From Nocardia higoensis NBRC 100133 (GTDB lineage: Bacteria > Actinomycetota > Actinomycetes > Mycobacteriales > Mycobacteriaceae): a stretch of 64,000 bases of DNA. Each line of letters opens with the position of its first letter. Position 1 is the stretch's first letter. The DNA is taken from contig NZ_BAGA01000047.1 in assembly GCF_000308595.1 (NCBI RefSeq), positions 1 through 64,000 on the forward strand, given 5' to 3'. Made by a program: the position numbers and the translations under genes. The notes beneath the pieces are model-generated. The model had not been told where the DNA came from. It did not search any database and saw only the letters and a list, made by a program, of their open reading frames with translations. Of this stretch, positions 51,638 to 58,913 are shown piece by piece.

Positions 51638-52609
51638 ATGACCGGAGCGCCACCCGACCTCGATGCCGCCACCGCGAAGATCACCGATGTGCTCGGTGTG
51701 ACCATCACAGTCGACCAAATCCTGCAAGCCACCGACAAATCCCTGCTGGCGGTCGGCGCCTACCGAGGCCGCGCAGCCGTGATCAAGGTGTGTCCGACCG
51801 ACGAGACATTCTGGCGCGACAAACTCGAGCACGAGATCGGCATCTACCGGGCATTCGCGTCCTGCCCGCCCCCGGTAAGGGTGCCCGAGCTGATCCACGC
51901 CGCGCCCGGCCGGGGCGTCGTCATCGAACACATCCCCGGCCGCGTCGTGCACACCGAGCGATACCCGAGTGGCCTGATCACCCCGGCCGTGCTCGACGCA
52001 ATCCTGAGCACCCTGCTCGGTTTCGGCGCATGGAACCCGCCGGCGGGAGCACTATCGCCGGTGTTCGACTACCCGAGCAGGGTAGATCGCTACCACGGCA
52101 TCGGGATCTTCGACAACGACGACCGGACGGCACTGCACCGACTCATCGCCGCCGCCGGCCCCCTCGATGCCGTCGCCCACGGTGACCCGCTTCCGTCCAA
52201 CCTGCTGATTTCCGAGGACAGCGAGTGTGTGCCGATCGATTTCGAATTCACCGGGCTGTTCGCGGCAGGGTTCGATCTCGCGATGCTGCACACCCTGCTG
52301 GCAGGCGCGCCGGACGCGCAGTCGAGCATCGAGGCGATCGTCGCCGCGGCCGGAATCGAGACGCCGTTCCTGCTGAACCAGGCCATGGTGCTCTCGCGTG
52401 AACTGCGCCTGCATACCGAACTCGAAGACGGCAGGTTCCGCGCGGCCAGGCTGGCGCTGATCGAAACACAATGGAACGACGTCCGATCCCGCCTGCACAG
52501 TCGGCGCTCGACCGCCACGCCGGCAAGTGCGGTTCCATCGAGCAAGGCGACCACTGAATGTTCTGCGGGAGATCCGGAGTCGATGGCACTCGGTGACGAT
52601 GGCGCGTAA
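51638..52609 (+). CDS. Aminoglycoside phosphotransferase-like (APH) kinase family protein
   Basis: 323 aa from ATG 51638, with GGGGGAGG placed correctly (ATG 51632 is too close to it). Fold marks: RAAVIKVCPTDE with the ATP-binding Lys, Brenner motif HGDPLPSNLL with catalytic Asp, and PIDFEFTG, the metal-binding Asp loop. The family phosphorylates small molecules such as aminoglycosides, choline or fructosamine. Resistance cannot be claimed. The C-terminal 40 residues are Ser/Ala-rich and probably disordered. Confidence 0.75.
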   Translation: MTGAPPDLDAATAKITDVLGVTITVDQILQATDKSLLAVGAYRGRAAVIKVCPTDETFWRDKLEHEIGIYRAFASCPPPVRVPELIHAAPGRGVVIEHIPGRVVHTERYPSGLITPAVLDAILSTLLGFGAWNPPAGALSPVFDYPSRVDRYHGIGIFDNDDRTALHRLIAAAGPLDAVAHGDPLPSNLLISEDSECVPIDFEFTGLFAAGFDLAMLHTLLAGAPDAQSSIEAIVAAAGIETPFLLNQAMVLSRELRLHTELEDGRFRAARLALIETQWNDVRSRLHSRRSTATPASAVPSSKATTECSAGDPESMALGDDGA

Positions 52610-52699
52610 TCCATCAGCTCGCGGGGGATTTCGGTGTGGGCGAGGACTCCGAGCCACAGGCTCCCGATGGTGATGTGACACCCGGTGGCAGGCGGAGTC

Positions 52700-52849
52700 G
52701 TGACCGACCTGCACGGAGAACCGATCCCGCTCGACTACAACCTCGACACGATGACCGAAATCAACCAGGCGATGAACAAACGCAAGAAGTTCATCGCCGC
52801 CGGAAACATCGACCTCGCCGAGGAGATCCGGGCGCAATTGCAGGAGTGA
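52700..52849 (+). CDS. 49-aa protein with UVR-like helical hairpin
   Basis: GTG 52700 (or GTG 52685), peptide MTDLHGEPIPLDYNLDTMTE followed by NQAMNKRKKFIAAGNIDLAE and EIRAQLQE. GC3 is high throughout. The C-terminal 30 residues form two amphipathic helices with the spacing of the UvrB/UvrC (UVR) interaction motif, though key residues are too few for certainty. It may bind a partner protein. It lies between the APH-like gene and the oxidoreductase on the same strand. Confidence 0.55.
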   Translation: MTDLHGEPIPLDYNLDTMTEINQAMNKRKKFIAAGNIDLAEEIRAQLQE

Positions 52850-52946
52850 GGCCACCATCGTGGCCTGATCGCGGGCCCAGATCCGCGTAGTCGACGCTGA
52901 GGCCGACAAGCCGGGAGCCGTGCGTCTTCGACGGAAAGGACAATGA

Positions 52947-53981
52947 GTGGTGCCGCAGCTCGGCGTTGCCATCGTGGGATACGGACTGGCAGGAGCCGTG
53001 TTTCACGCACCGATGATCGCGGCCGAACCACGGATGCGGGTCGCCGCGGTGGTCACCTCGTCGGCCGAGCGGGCCGAACGAGCGAACCGGGAGTACCCGC
53101 GGGCACGCGTGCTGTCGACGGTCGACGAGTTGTTCACCGATCCCTCCGGGATCGACTTGGTAGTGATCGCGACACCCAACCGCAGCCACGCACCGCTGGC
53201 CATGCGGGCGATCGCGGCACGGCTTCCGGTTGTGGTGGACAAACCCTTCACAGTCACCGTAGGCGAGGCCGAGTAAGTCATCGCCGCAGCGGATCAGGCC
53301 GGGATACCACTGTCGGTGTACCAGAATCGGCGCTGGGACAGCGACTTCCGAACCGTTGCGTCATTGATCGCCGACGGTCACCTGGGACAGGTACGTCGGT
53401 TCGAGTCCCGCCTCGAACGATGGCGCCCGACACCCAAAGGAGGCTGGCGCGAACTCGGCGACCACACCGACGGCGCCGGCTACCTCTACGACCTCGGCAG
53501 CCACCTCATAGACCAAGCCCTCACCCTGTTCGGCCCCGTGACCAACATCTACTGCGAACTCGACCGACGCCGTGCCGGGGTGCGAGCCGATGACGACGCC
53601 TTTCTCGCCCTCACACATGCCAACGGCGTGCGCTCACATCTGTCGATGAATGCCGTCGCCGCACAGCACGGTCCCAGGTTCCGTGTCCTGGGCTCCGAGA
53701 ACGCCTACGTTGTGTACGGTGCCGATCCGCAGGAAGCGCAACTACGCGCGGGCAGAACTCCCGACCACGAGAAGCATTGGGGAGCAGTCGACCCCGAGCA
53801 CTGGGGACTGCTGGGCACAGAACCCGACATCCGACGCGTTCCCTTCTTGCCGGGGGACTACCGCTGCTACTACCGCGCGATGGCGGATGCACTGCTCGAC
53901 GGTGCTCCCGTTCCTGTCGACGCCCGCGATGCGCTCGAAACGATGAAGATCGTGGAACGAGCGCGTCTGGTCGGCGTATAG
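52947..53981 (+). pseudogene. Gfo/Idh/MocA-type oxidoreductase with an in-frame TAA
   Basis: Reads as a complete 344-codon oxidoreductase except for one TAA at 53274-53276. The N-half has the NAD(P) fold GVAIVGYGLAGAVFHAPMI and the family motif VVVDKPF (the Lys of EKP-type). Directly after the stop the same frame goes on: VIAAADQAGIPLSVYQNRRW, then DHTDGAGYLYDLGSHLIDQA with the conserved catalytic-region His and the C-terminal beta-sheet. No other lesion is seen. Start GTG 52947 has AAAGGA upstream. A recent nonsense mutation is likely, or an assembly error. Confidence 0.85.
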
Positions 53982-54193
53982 GCGCTGGGTGGCGAAACCT
54001 CGTTCAGAAGAGAGTGAATCGGTGATACTGCCCCTCATCTCCGCTGGCGGCATGTCGGCGTTATCGGTGACGAAACGGCGGGCGGCGTGGTCGTTGTGTC
54101 GGAGTAGTAGGCATGCTGGAATCCGAGGATCCCAACGGGGCGATTCATGTTGTCCAACCATTCTTGCGCGGCAGTGCAGACGCCGTAGCTTCT

Positions 54194-54577
54194 CTAGTCG
54201 TCGGGCATGCCGAACTGGCGCGCGATCTCTGATAGGCGTTGTTCTGGTACCTCAGGTGCTACCCAACTGTGTCTCTTGGCATGGTTTACGAAGTTGATCG
54301 GCGGGGCGGCACGGTGATACTCGACGTAGTCTTCCCATGCCAATGCCCAGACCCATTCACCGTCAGTCTTCAACCCCACGCGCACGCGGGCATTCGGGTT
54401 ACCGGGCGCGAAAGGATCCTCGATGACACCCGGTGCCGCGACAATGCACGCGGCCGACCGCAGGTATGCGAGCAGCAGGCCAGCATCACCCTCCGACAGC
54501 GTGTCCGGTTCGGCGTCGAAAGCTTCCTCGTCATCACAGCTCTCGTCGAGCCGATAGGGCACAGAAACTATTGGCAT
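54194..54577 (-). CDS. Conserved-looking hypothetical protein, 127 aa
   Basis: MPIVSVPYRLDESCDDEEAF start, acidic N-terminus, then GLLLAYLRSAACIVAAPGVI and NARVRVGLKTDGEWVWALAW, a beta-rich core, and a C-terminal amphipathic helix RLSEIARQFGMPDD. GC3 is lower than in neighbours, as expected for accessory DNA. It resembles small immunity or toxin-partner proteins only in a general way (a tryptophan-rich core with DYVEYHRAAP); no function is assigned. The 212 bp between it and the oxidoreductase hold no gene. Confidence 0.6.
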   Translation of the reverse strand: MPIVSVPYRLDESCDDEEAFDAEPDTLSEGDAGLLLAYLRSAACIVAAPGVIEDPFAPGNPNARVRVGLKTDGEWVWALAWEDYVEYHRAAPPINFVNHAKRHSWVAPEVPEQRLSEIARQFGMPDD

Positions 54578-54657
54578 TTCGTCCTCGATGCTCGCAACCC
54601 AGGGGAACCCGTCGATGTCACCACGTTGTCACAAGTGACCAGCACACCTCCGGACAC

Positions 54658-54792
54658 TCAAAGACTCCCACGAAGGTGTTTCGCCACCTCGCGTAGGAGT
54701 ACAGACAACCGCAATACGCCGCCGGACACCGGGTATTCGACTTGAAAGCGAGCGATCCGGTCATTGGAGCAGTTCGCGCGCGCAGTAGTCAC
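54658..54792 (-). CDS. 44-aa ORF coupled to the EF-G domain IV-like gene
   Basis: GTG 54792 overlaps the stop of the upstream gene (GTGA). Peptide: MTTARANCSNDRIARFQVEY, then PVSGGVLRLSVLLREVAKHL. The overlap and sensible composition favour translation, but GC3 is modest and no relative is known to me. Confidence 0.4.
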   Translation of the reverse strand: MTTARANCSNDRIARFQVEYPVSGGVLRLSVLLREVAKHLRGSL

Positions 54793-55229
54793 CGAGGCGG
54801 CCTCTGCTCCGCAGATCCATGCGCCCGCCGCTTCGGTCGCTTCGGCTTGGGGCGCCCAGGCCAGTCGGCCCATCGCAACTCGACGGCAGCACTTTCCGGA
54901 AGCAGGCCGGCCGCGATCAGTGCCGCGCGAGCGGTCTCCCAACCGGCGAGCCGGAAGGCACGGTCGGAGGAGTCGACGTCGTGGTGAACGGCATGGGTGA
55001 CCAGGACAGTGGCCGATACACCGCCAAGACCTTCGAGGATCCCCTCCTTCAGCGGTGCCAGGTACTCGGACGGCAGCTGCTCGTCGGTCACCGCGAAGAG
55101 GATCTCAGTCGCGCCACTCTGCGCCGGGGGCTCGAACTCGGCGACGATCCTCGCGAAGTCGCCGCAGCCACCCCGGTTGCGCACTACCCCTACGCTTATC
55201 GGCGCGATCGAGATCGGCAAGGATTCCAC
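54789..55229 (-). CDS. Stand-alone elongation factor G domain IV-like protein
   Basis: 146 aa from GTG 55229. The central part reads like EF-G domain IV: FARIVAEFEPPAQSGATEIL, LPSEYLAPLKEGILEGLGG and HHDVDSSDRAFRLAGWETAR, which matches the conserved 'YHxVDSSxxAFxxA' element of EF-G and TetM-type proteins. There is no GTPase domain. It ends with a basic, tRNA- or rRNA-binding-looking tail (RPKPKRPKRRAHG). In EF-G this domain enters the ribosomal A site; a ribosome-related role is inferred only. Confidence 0.6.
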   Translation of the reverse strand: MESLPISIAPISVGVVRNRGGCGDFARIVAEFEPPAQSGATEILFAVTDEQLPSEYLAPLKEGILEGLGGVSATVLVTHAVHHDVDSSDRAFRLAGWETARAALIAAGLLPESAAVELRWADWPGRPKPKRPKRRAHGSAEQRPPR

Positions 55230-55369
55230 CGAGCCGATCGTAGAGCCACAGCCTTGCCGGCGATCCCGAGCGAACCGGTACTTTCCCCATCCGACCGCGA
55301 AATCGGCGGCGGCGCGAGCCGTGGCTGTCGGCCGGCGATCACGCTCGCACTCTCGACTACGGTCGGCGC

Positions 55370-55660
55370 GTGGAGGAACGGGTCAACGGGTCCGATTCGG
55401 TGTGGAGTCGCTCGTTGGTCCGCATCGATATGGCGGCGGCGTTGGCGGCCGGTGAATACCGCGATGTCGATCAGGCGGTGAGCCTCGGCGTCGAGGCGCT
55501 GGCGGCGTCGAGCGATCGTCCGATCCGGTCGGTGTGGCAGCGCGCCCACGAACTCGGTGATCTCATCGGACCGATCCCCGCGCGGGCGTCTGCCGACTAC
55601 CTCGACACGTTGCGCGAATGGAACACCACAGCACGAGAATTCGCCGCCCCTACCGGTTAA
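55370..55660 (+). CDS. Remnant of a TPR-type regulator C-terminus
   Basis: 96 aa from GTG 55370, mostly one clear stretch: MAAALAAGEYRDVDQAVSLG, ALAASSDRPIRSVWQRAHEL, DYLDTLREWN. This is the style of the C-terminal TPR part of actinobacterial XRE-TPR regulators, which are 400 aa or more. No helix-turn-helix precedes it: the upstream DNA belongs to the opposite-strand EF-G-like gene. A truncated relic is the best reading, though a small real protein cannot be excluded. Its last 4 bases overlap the convergent fusion gene. Confidence 0.5.
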   Translation: MEERVNGSDSVWSRSLVRIDMAAALAAGEYRDVDQAVSLGVEALAASSDRPIRSVWQRAHELGDLIGPIPARASADYLDTLREWNTTAREFAAPTG

Positions 55661-56784
55661 CCACCGAGTACCACGACAGCCCGGTCCGTCCAGCGGTAGC
55701 GCCTGTCCTCGCGGCGCAGTTGCACCAATCGAACCTCGGTCACCGACACAGTGACCGGTGGGAGGTCACGCAGTGTGGCGACCTCGTCGATGAGTTGCAT
55801 CGCGGATTGCGGGGTGTTGATGTATCCGATTCCCAGATGGGGGCGGAATCGGGTGGTCTCCGACAGCGCGCCATGAGGGCGAGAGGTGGCCGTGGCTTCA
55901 CGAAGGGCTCGGTGGAGTTCGAGAAGGTCGCTCCACGGCGTGACCGAGAATCGCAGTGCACTGCGCGACCCTGTCAGCGGGCCGACGTCGAGATCGAATG
56001 GGGAAATCGTGGTGAGACGGCGGCGCGCGGTTTCGACGATGGTCGACAGTTGTGCCTCCGACAGGTCCACGGACCTACCCGCTTTCAGCAGTGTGAGATG
56101 CAGGCCGTCGGGGGGAACGAAATCTATGCCGTCGCCGGTGAGTTCCTTCTGGCAGCGGACGGCGAGCTCGACCAATTGGGTGTCATCGAAGGTCAGGTAC
56201 CAGTAGAAGCCGGACTGTCCTGGTGTCCAGGATTTCAAGGTCCAGTGATCGTCGACTCGCTCTAGTTGGCGGAAGGCGGTCCAGTCGTTGTCACGGATCG
56301 CTGCGGCATCGGAGGTGGACGCGGGTGGCAGCGCTGGGAACGGACTCTTCGGTGTGGCCCTCATCGGGGGCGAGTGTACGTTCCACGATCGGTCTCGGCG
56401 CGGGACAAAGGGGACGCCAGCGGTGATCGCCAGCGACCGTAGAGCGGTGAACGACAGCCAGAACGCTCCGGCGGCGATGAGGACGGTCATCGCGGTCGCG
56501 ACCCACCGTGTGGCGGGGGTCGCGGTATGCGCACGCGCGAGGACCGCCACCCCGTGTACGGCGGCGAGCAGCGCCAAGGGCGGGATGACCGCGACCGCAG
56601 CGGCCACGACCGGAAGTGGCGTGTCGTGCAGGAGGGCTTGGGTGGCGTTGCCGGTGATGCTGACGGTGGCCGCGGCGGCGAGCACGGTCCAGAAGAAGTT
56701 GTGCGCACGCGATTTCGGTGCGTCTGCCTCGGAATGGGACGTCTGCACGGTGTCCGCGGACCCGCTGAGGGCACGCTCGGTCAT
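55657..56784 (-). CDS. DUF2637 membrane domain fused to a 2H phosphoesterase (2'-5' RNA ligase-like)
   Basis: 375 aa from ATG 56784, which overlaps the integrase stop (ATGA). Residues 25-125 are DUF2637, a four-helix membrane domain typical of actinobacterial conjugative elements (FFWTVLAAAATVSITGNATQ, PPLALLAAVHGVAVLARAHT). The normal DUF2637 soluble region is missing. From about 141 the frame continues as a 2H phosphoesterase: LHLTLLKAG (first HxT motif, His229) and RPHLGIGY (second, His316, with Gly where Thr/Ser is usual). ATG 56364 could start the second part alone. Either a true fusion or a deletion scar. Confidence 0.65.
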   Translation of the reverse strand: MTERALSGSADTVQTSHSEADAPKSRAHNFFWTVLAAAATVSITGNATQALLHDTPLPVVAAAVAVIPPLALLAAVHGVAVLARAHTATPATRWVATAMTVLIAAGAFWLSFTALRSLAITAGVPFVPRRDRSWNVHSPPMRATPKSPFPALPPASTSDAAAIRDNDWTAFRQLERVDDHWTLKSWTPGQSGFYWYLTFDDTQLVELAVRCQKELTGDGIDFVPPDGLHLTLLKAGRSVDLSEAQLSTIVETARRRLTTISPFDLDVGPLTGSRSALRFSVTPWSDLLELHRALREATATSRPHGALSETTRFRPHLGIGYINTPQSAMQLIDEVATLRDLPPVTVSVTEVRLVQLRREDRRYRWTDRAVVVLGG

Positions 56785-57842
56785 GCGAGCATCCCTCTCG
56801 CCGCGGCGCGCGGATCGTTCGGCCTGTCGGGTTGGTAGGCGGGGGCGAGGGGGTGGGTTTCGCCGGTGAGTACGGCCAGCGCGGCGGCGATCTCGTGCAG
56901 ATGGGCTTTGACGTAGGTGGCGGTGACACCCGCGTTCTTGCCGCGGTGTCCGGCGTACTCGCGGGCGACCGCGTAGCTGAAGGTCCGTTCGACCCAGGTG
57001 AGGGTCGTATGGCGTAGCCAGTGCATGCTCAGGCCCTGGGTGGCGACCCACGGCAGTTCCTCGCCGACGCGTCCCCAGATGTGGTCGTAGCGGCGGGAAG
57101 TGATGGGTTTGCCGCTGCGATAGCGCAGCAACTGTTGCGAGCGCGGACTCCCGCGTTCGGCCGCGTGTTCCTCGAGGGCGCGCATCAGCGTCGGTGACAC
57201 CGGCTGCCACCGGTCGGTGCCGTCCTTTTCTCGCAGGTAGATCAGGCATTGGTCGGGATCGAGATCGTGCGGACGCAGTGCCAGGGAACCGCCACGGCGA
57301 CAGGCGGTCTCGATGTGCAGACGCAGCGCCAGGGTGTCGAGATCGGGATCGTCGCCGGTGACGGCCGCGACGGCGCAGATCTCGGCGAGCTGGTCGGACG
57401 GGATCGCGAACCGTTGCGAGGGGCGGCGCGTCGGCCGGGCGATACGGCGGGCGGGGTTGTCGGCGGGGCGGATCCAGCCGGAGTCCTCGGCGAACCGGTA
57501 GACGCATCGCAGGGCTGACGAAGTTCTCGGCGGCGCCGGTGCCGCCGCGTGAGGCGCGGCTGGTGCGGGCTTCTGACTGGATGCGGCGGGCCATGTCTTC
57601 GAGTTCGGCCTTCTGGGGTTCGTCGAGGCGGCGGTCGGCCCAGTGGGTGAGCAGGTGGGTGTCGTAGGTGCGCAGGGTGCCCGGCGACAGCCGTGCCCGT
57701 ACTTGCGGGATGACCTCGGCGAAGGTGGGGGCGTTGGTGCGGGGGTGACGAGATCGGCGAGGGAGATGCCCATCTGGGGCAGCAGCAACCGGGCTGCGGC
57801 GAGGGTGTCAGCGGAGGCGGCGGAAGGTGTCGAGGTTGTCAT
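56781..57842 (-). pseudogene. int: Tyrosine site-specific integrase with two compensating frameshifts
   Basis: 353-codon frame from ATG 57842. The catalytic domain is intact: Arg183 (TACRRGGSLALR), His274-x-x-Arg277 (HWLRHTT), His299 (AGHRGKNAG) and Tyr310 (TATYVKAH). Residues about 34-108 are nonsense (Pro/Ser/Ala-rich), while the neighbouring frame carries the missing core-binding domain there (TFAEVIPQVRARLSPGTLRT, THWADRRLDEPQKAELEDMA, ASRGGTGAAENFVS). The frame leaves near 57750 and returns near 57517. The protein would lack a folded N-domain and is probably inactive, unless the two slips are sequencing errors. Confidence 0.8.
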
Positions 57843-58276
57843 CGGTGCGTCTCCTCGAGTGTCGCGATGCTGGGCGCGCACAACTGGTCGAGTGCGGCCG
57901 GTGAATGGATCAGCAGTTCGTGGTGGGTGCGGTGCGCGATGAGTAGTGCGCGGTCACCGATCTGGAGCCCGATCCGGCGGCGCAGCCGGTACGGAACACG
58001 GAGTAGCTGCCGTCGGCGAAGGCGATGTCCCCCGTCGGGTACCGGGCGGGCAAGCAATATCCCGGCATCGAGGCACAACACGGCCAGTCGGGTGCCGGGC
58101 TGCCAGTCCAAGGCGGTGAAGACCGCTCGGTCGACGGTGCGTCCGCCGGAGCCGACGGTGGACAGTCCGTGCTGGAGGTGGCTGTTGCGGGGAGGCACCA
58201 CCGGCGGGTACGTGACCCGTGGCCCCGACAGGAGTTCCTGCAAGGGCGACTGCGGTGGGATGACCGGCGCGATCAC
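57839..58276 (-). CDS. AbrB/SpoVT-like small DNA-binding protein
   Basis: 145 aa from GTG 58276, ATGA-coupled to the integrase. The N-half is Pro-rich (VTYPPVVPPRNSHL). The C-half has a swapped-hairpin-like pattern (RQLLRVPYRLRRRIGLQIGD, RALLIAHRTHHELLIHSP) as in AbrB/MazE folds. Such proteins sit before integrases in actinobacterial mobile elements and may act as excision or maintenance regulators (inference). Possible alternative: a small element-specific protein with no DNA binding. Confidence 0.6.
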   Translation of the reverse strand: MIAPVIPPQSPLQELLSGPRVTYPPVVPPRNSHLQHGLSTVGSGGRTVDRAVFTALDWQPGTRLAVLCLDAGILLARPVPDGGHRLRRRQLLRVPYRLRRRIGLQIGDRALLIAHRTHHELLIHSPAALDQLCAPSIATLEETHR

Positions 58277-58374
58277 CGCAGATCGCTTCCGTCAGCGACC
58301 ATCCGGGAGACGGTAGAAGTGTCGTGAAGTGGCAGATGTGCCACGAATTGGTGCAGGTCGGAGTGAGAAGTCAC
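58273..58374 (-). CDS. 33-aa ORF heading the integrase operon
   Basis: GTG 58374, with GGAG 8 nt upstream. Peptide MTSHSDLHQFVAHLPLHDTS and 13 more residues, TGA overlapping the next GTG (GTGA). The three-gene chain 33-aa, AbrB-like, integrase is coupled throughout. Function unknown; perhaps a relic of a longer gene. Confidence 0.5.
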   Translation of the reverse strand: MTSHSDLHQFVAHLPLHDTSTVSRMVADGSDLR

Positions 58375-58445
58375 TGGTCGGGCTCCTGGGTTGAAGGGCC
58401 CTTTCGCACACTGCACGAATCTCTGTCACGAATGACGGAGATCTG

Positions 58446-58527
58446 TGCGCGAGAGGGGACTTGAACCCCTACGTCCTAAGACACCAGAACCTAAATCTGG
58501 CGCGTCTGCCAATTTCGCCACTCGCGC
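58446..58527 (-). tRNA. trnL: tRNA-Leu (anticodon TAG)
   Basis: 82-nt class II tRNA on the minus strand. The acceptor stem GCGCGAG pairs with CTCGCGC, discriminator A. The D-arm is TGGCGAAATTGGCAGACGC, the anticodon stem CCAGA/TCTGG encloses TTTAGGT (anticodon TAG, reading CUA), then a short variable arm TGTCTTAGGACG and a T-arm GGGG-TTCAAGT-CCCC. No CCA is encoded. The integrase operon starts 72 bp beyond its 3' end, so this gene is the likely attachment site of the element to the left. Confidence 0.95.
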
Positions 58528-58913
58528 TTGGTGGTACGACCGTCCAAACTTTACCGGCCGGAGCCCGGTTGCAGAAGTGAGTGTGGCGAGTGTCGTACTC
58601 GCCGGTAACCCGACCAGGGATTATAACGATTCGGTCACGGGCAAGATGAGGGGCACTCATGTTTCTGTGTGTGTCGGTAACGGGTCGGATCAGGGGGTTT
58701 GAAATGTGAGGCGCCATCATGTTTCGAGCCATTCTGGTACGGCCGTACGAGAATACTCGGGGGTAGGGATGGGGTGCCCCGGAAACGTGAGGCTTTCCTC
58801 ATGATTTTGTGGAATCCTCGCTGTAATCAGGCACAGCGGTCGAGGAAAGCCCGCGCACCCGAGCTGAGCGACGAGTCGATGGCACGTCGCCGAGAGAAGG
58901 AAGACGAAGCGTC
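58528..58913. promoter_or_regulatory. Upstream region of fas, 386 bp
   Basis: No gene. It holds three related repeat elements (separate entry), a TATAAC -10-like box at 58622 with only a weak -35 partner, and a 12-bp palindrome GTACGGCCGTAC at 58737-58748. It presumably carries the fas promoter and regulator sites; mycobacterial fas is controlled by FasR, but no FasR box was recognised. Confidence 0.55.
58646..58807. repeat. Three copies of a TGAGG-N6/7-CATG element before fas
   Basis: ATGAGGGGCACTCATGTTT (58646-58664), GTGAGGCGCCATCATGTTT (58706-58724), GTGAGGCTTTCCTCATGAT (58787-58805). Each is an imperfect palindrome of TGAGG with CCTCA/CATCA form, followed by T-rich bases. CATG spacings are 60 and 82 bp. 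The most likely role is regulator binding. Confidence 0.5.

Noticed and set aside
53274..53276. Selenocysteine or pyrrolysine recoding of the oxidoreductase stop
   Set aside because: Those use TGA or TAG; this is TAA, and MocA-type enzymes have no selenocysteine.
53982..54193. Minus-strand frame (RHNDHAARRFVTDNADMPPA) after the oxidoreductase
   Set aside because: Too short, mixed composition, no start with ribosome site; cannot be separated from chance.
58737..58748. GTACGGCCGTAC before fas as a site for the aromatic IclR protein
   Set aside because: Arms match the 25.05-kb palindrome but the spacer differs (0 instead of 3), and the genes are unrelated; probably chance.
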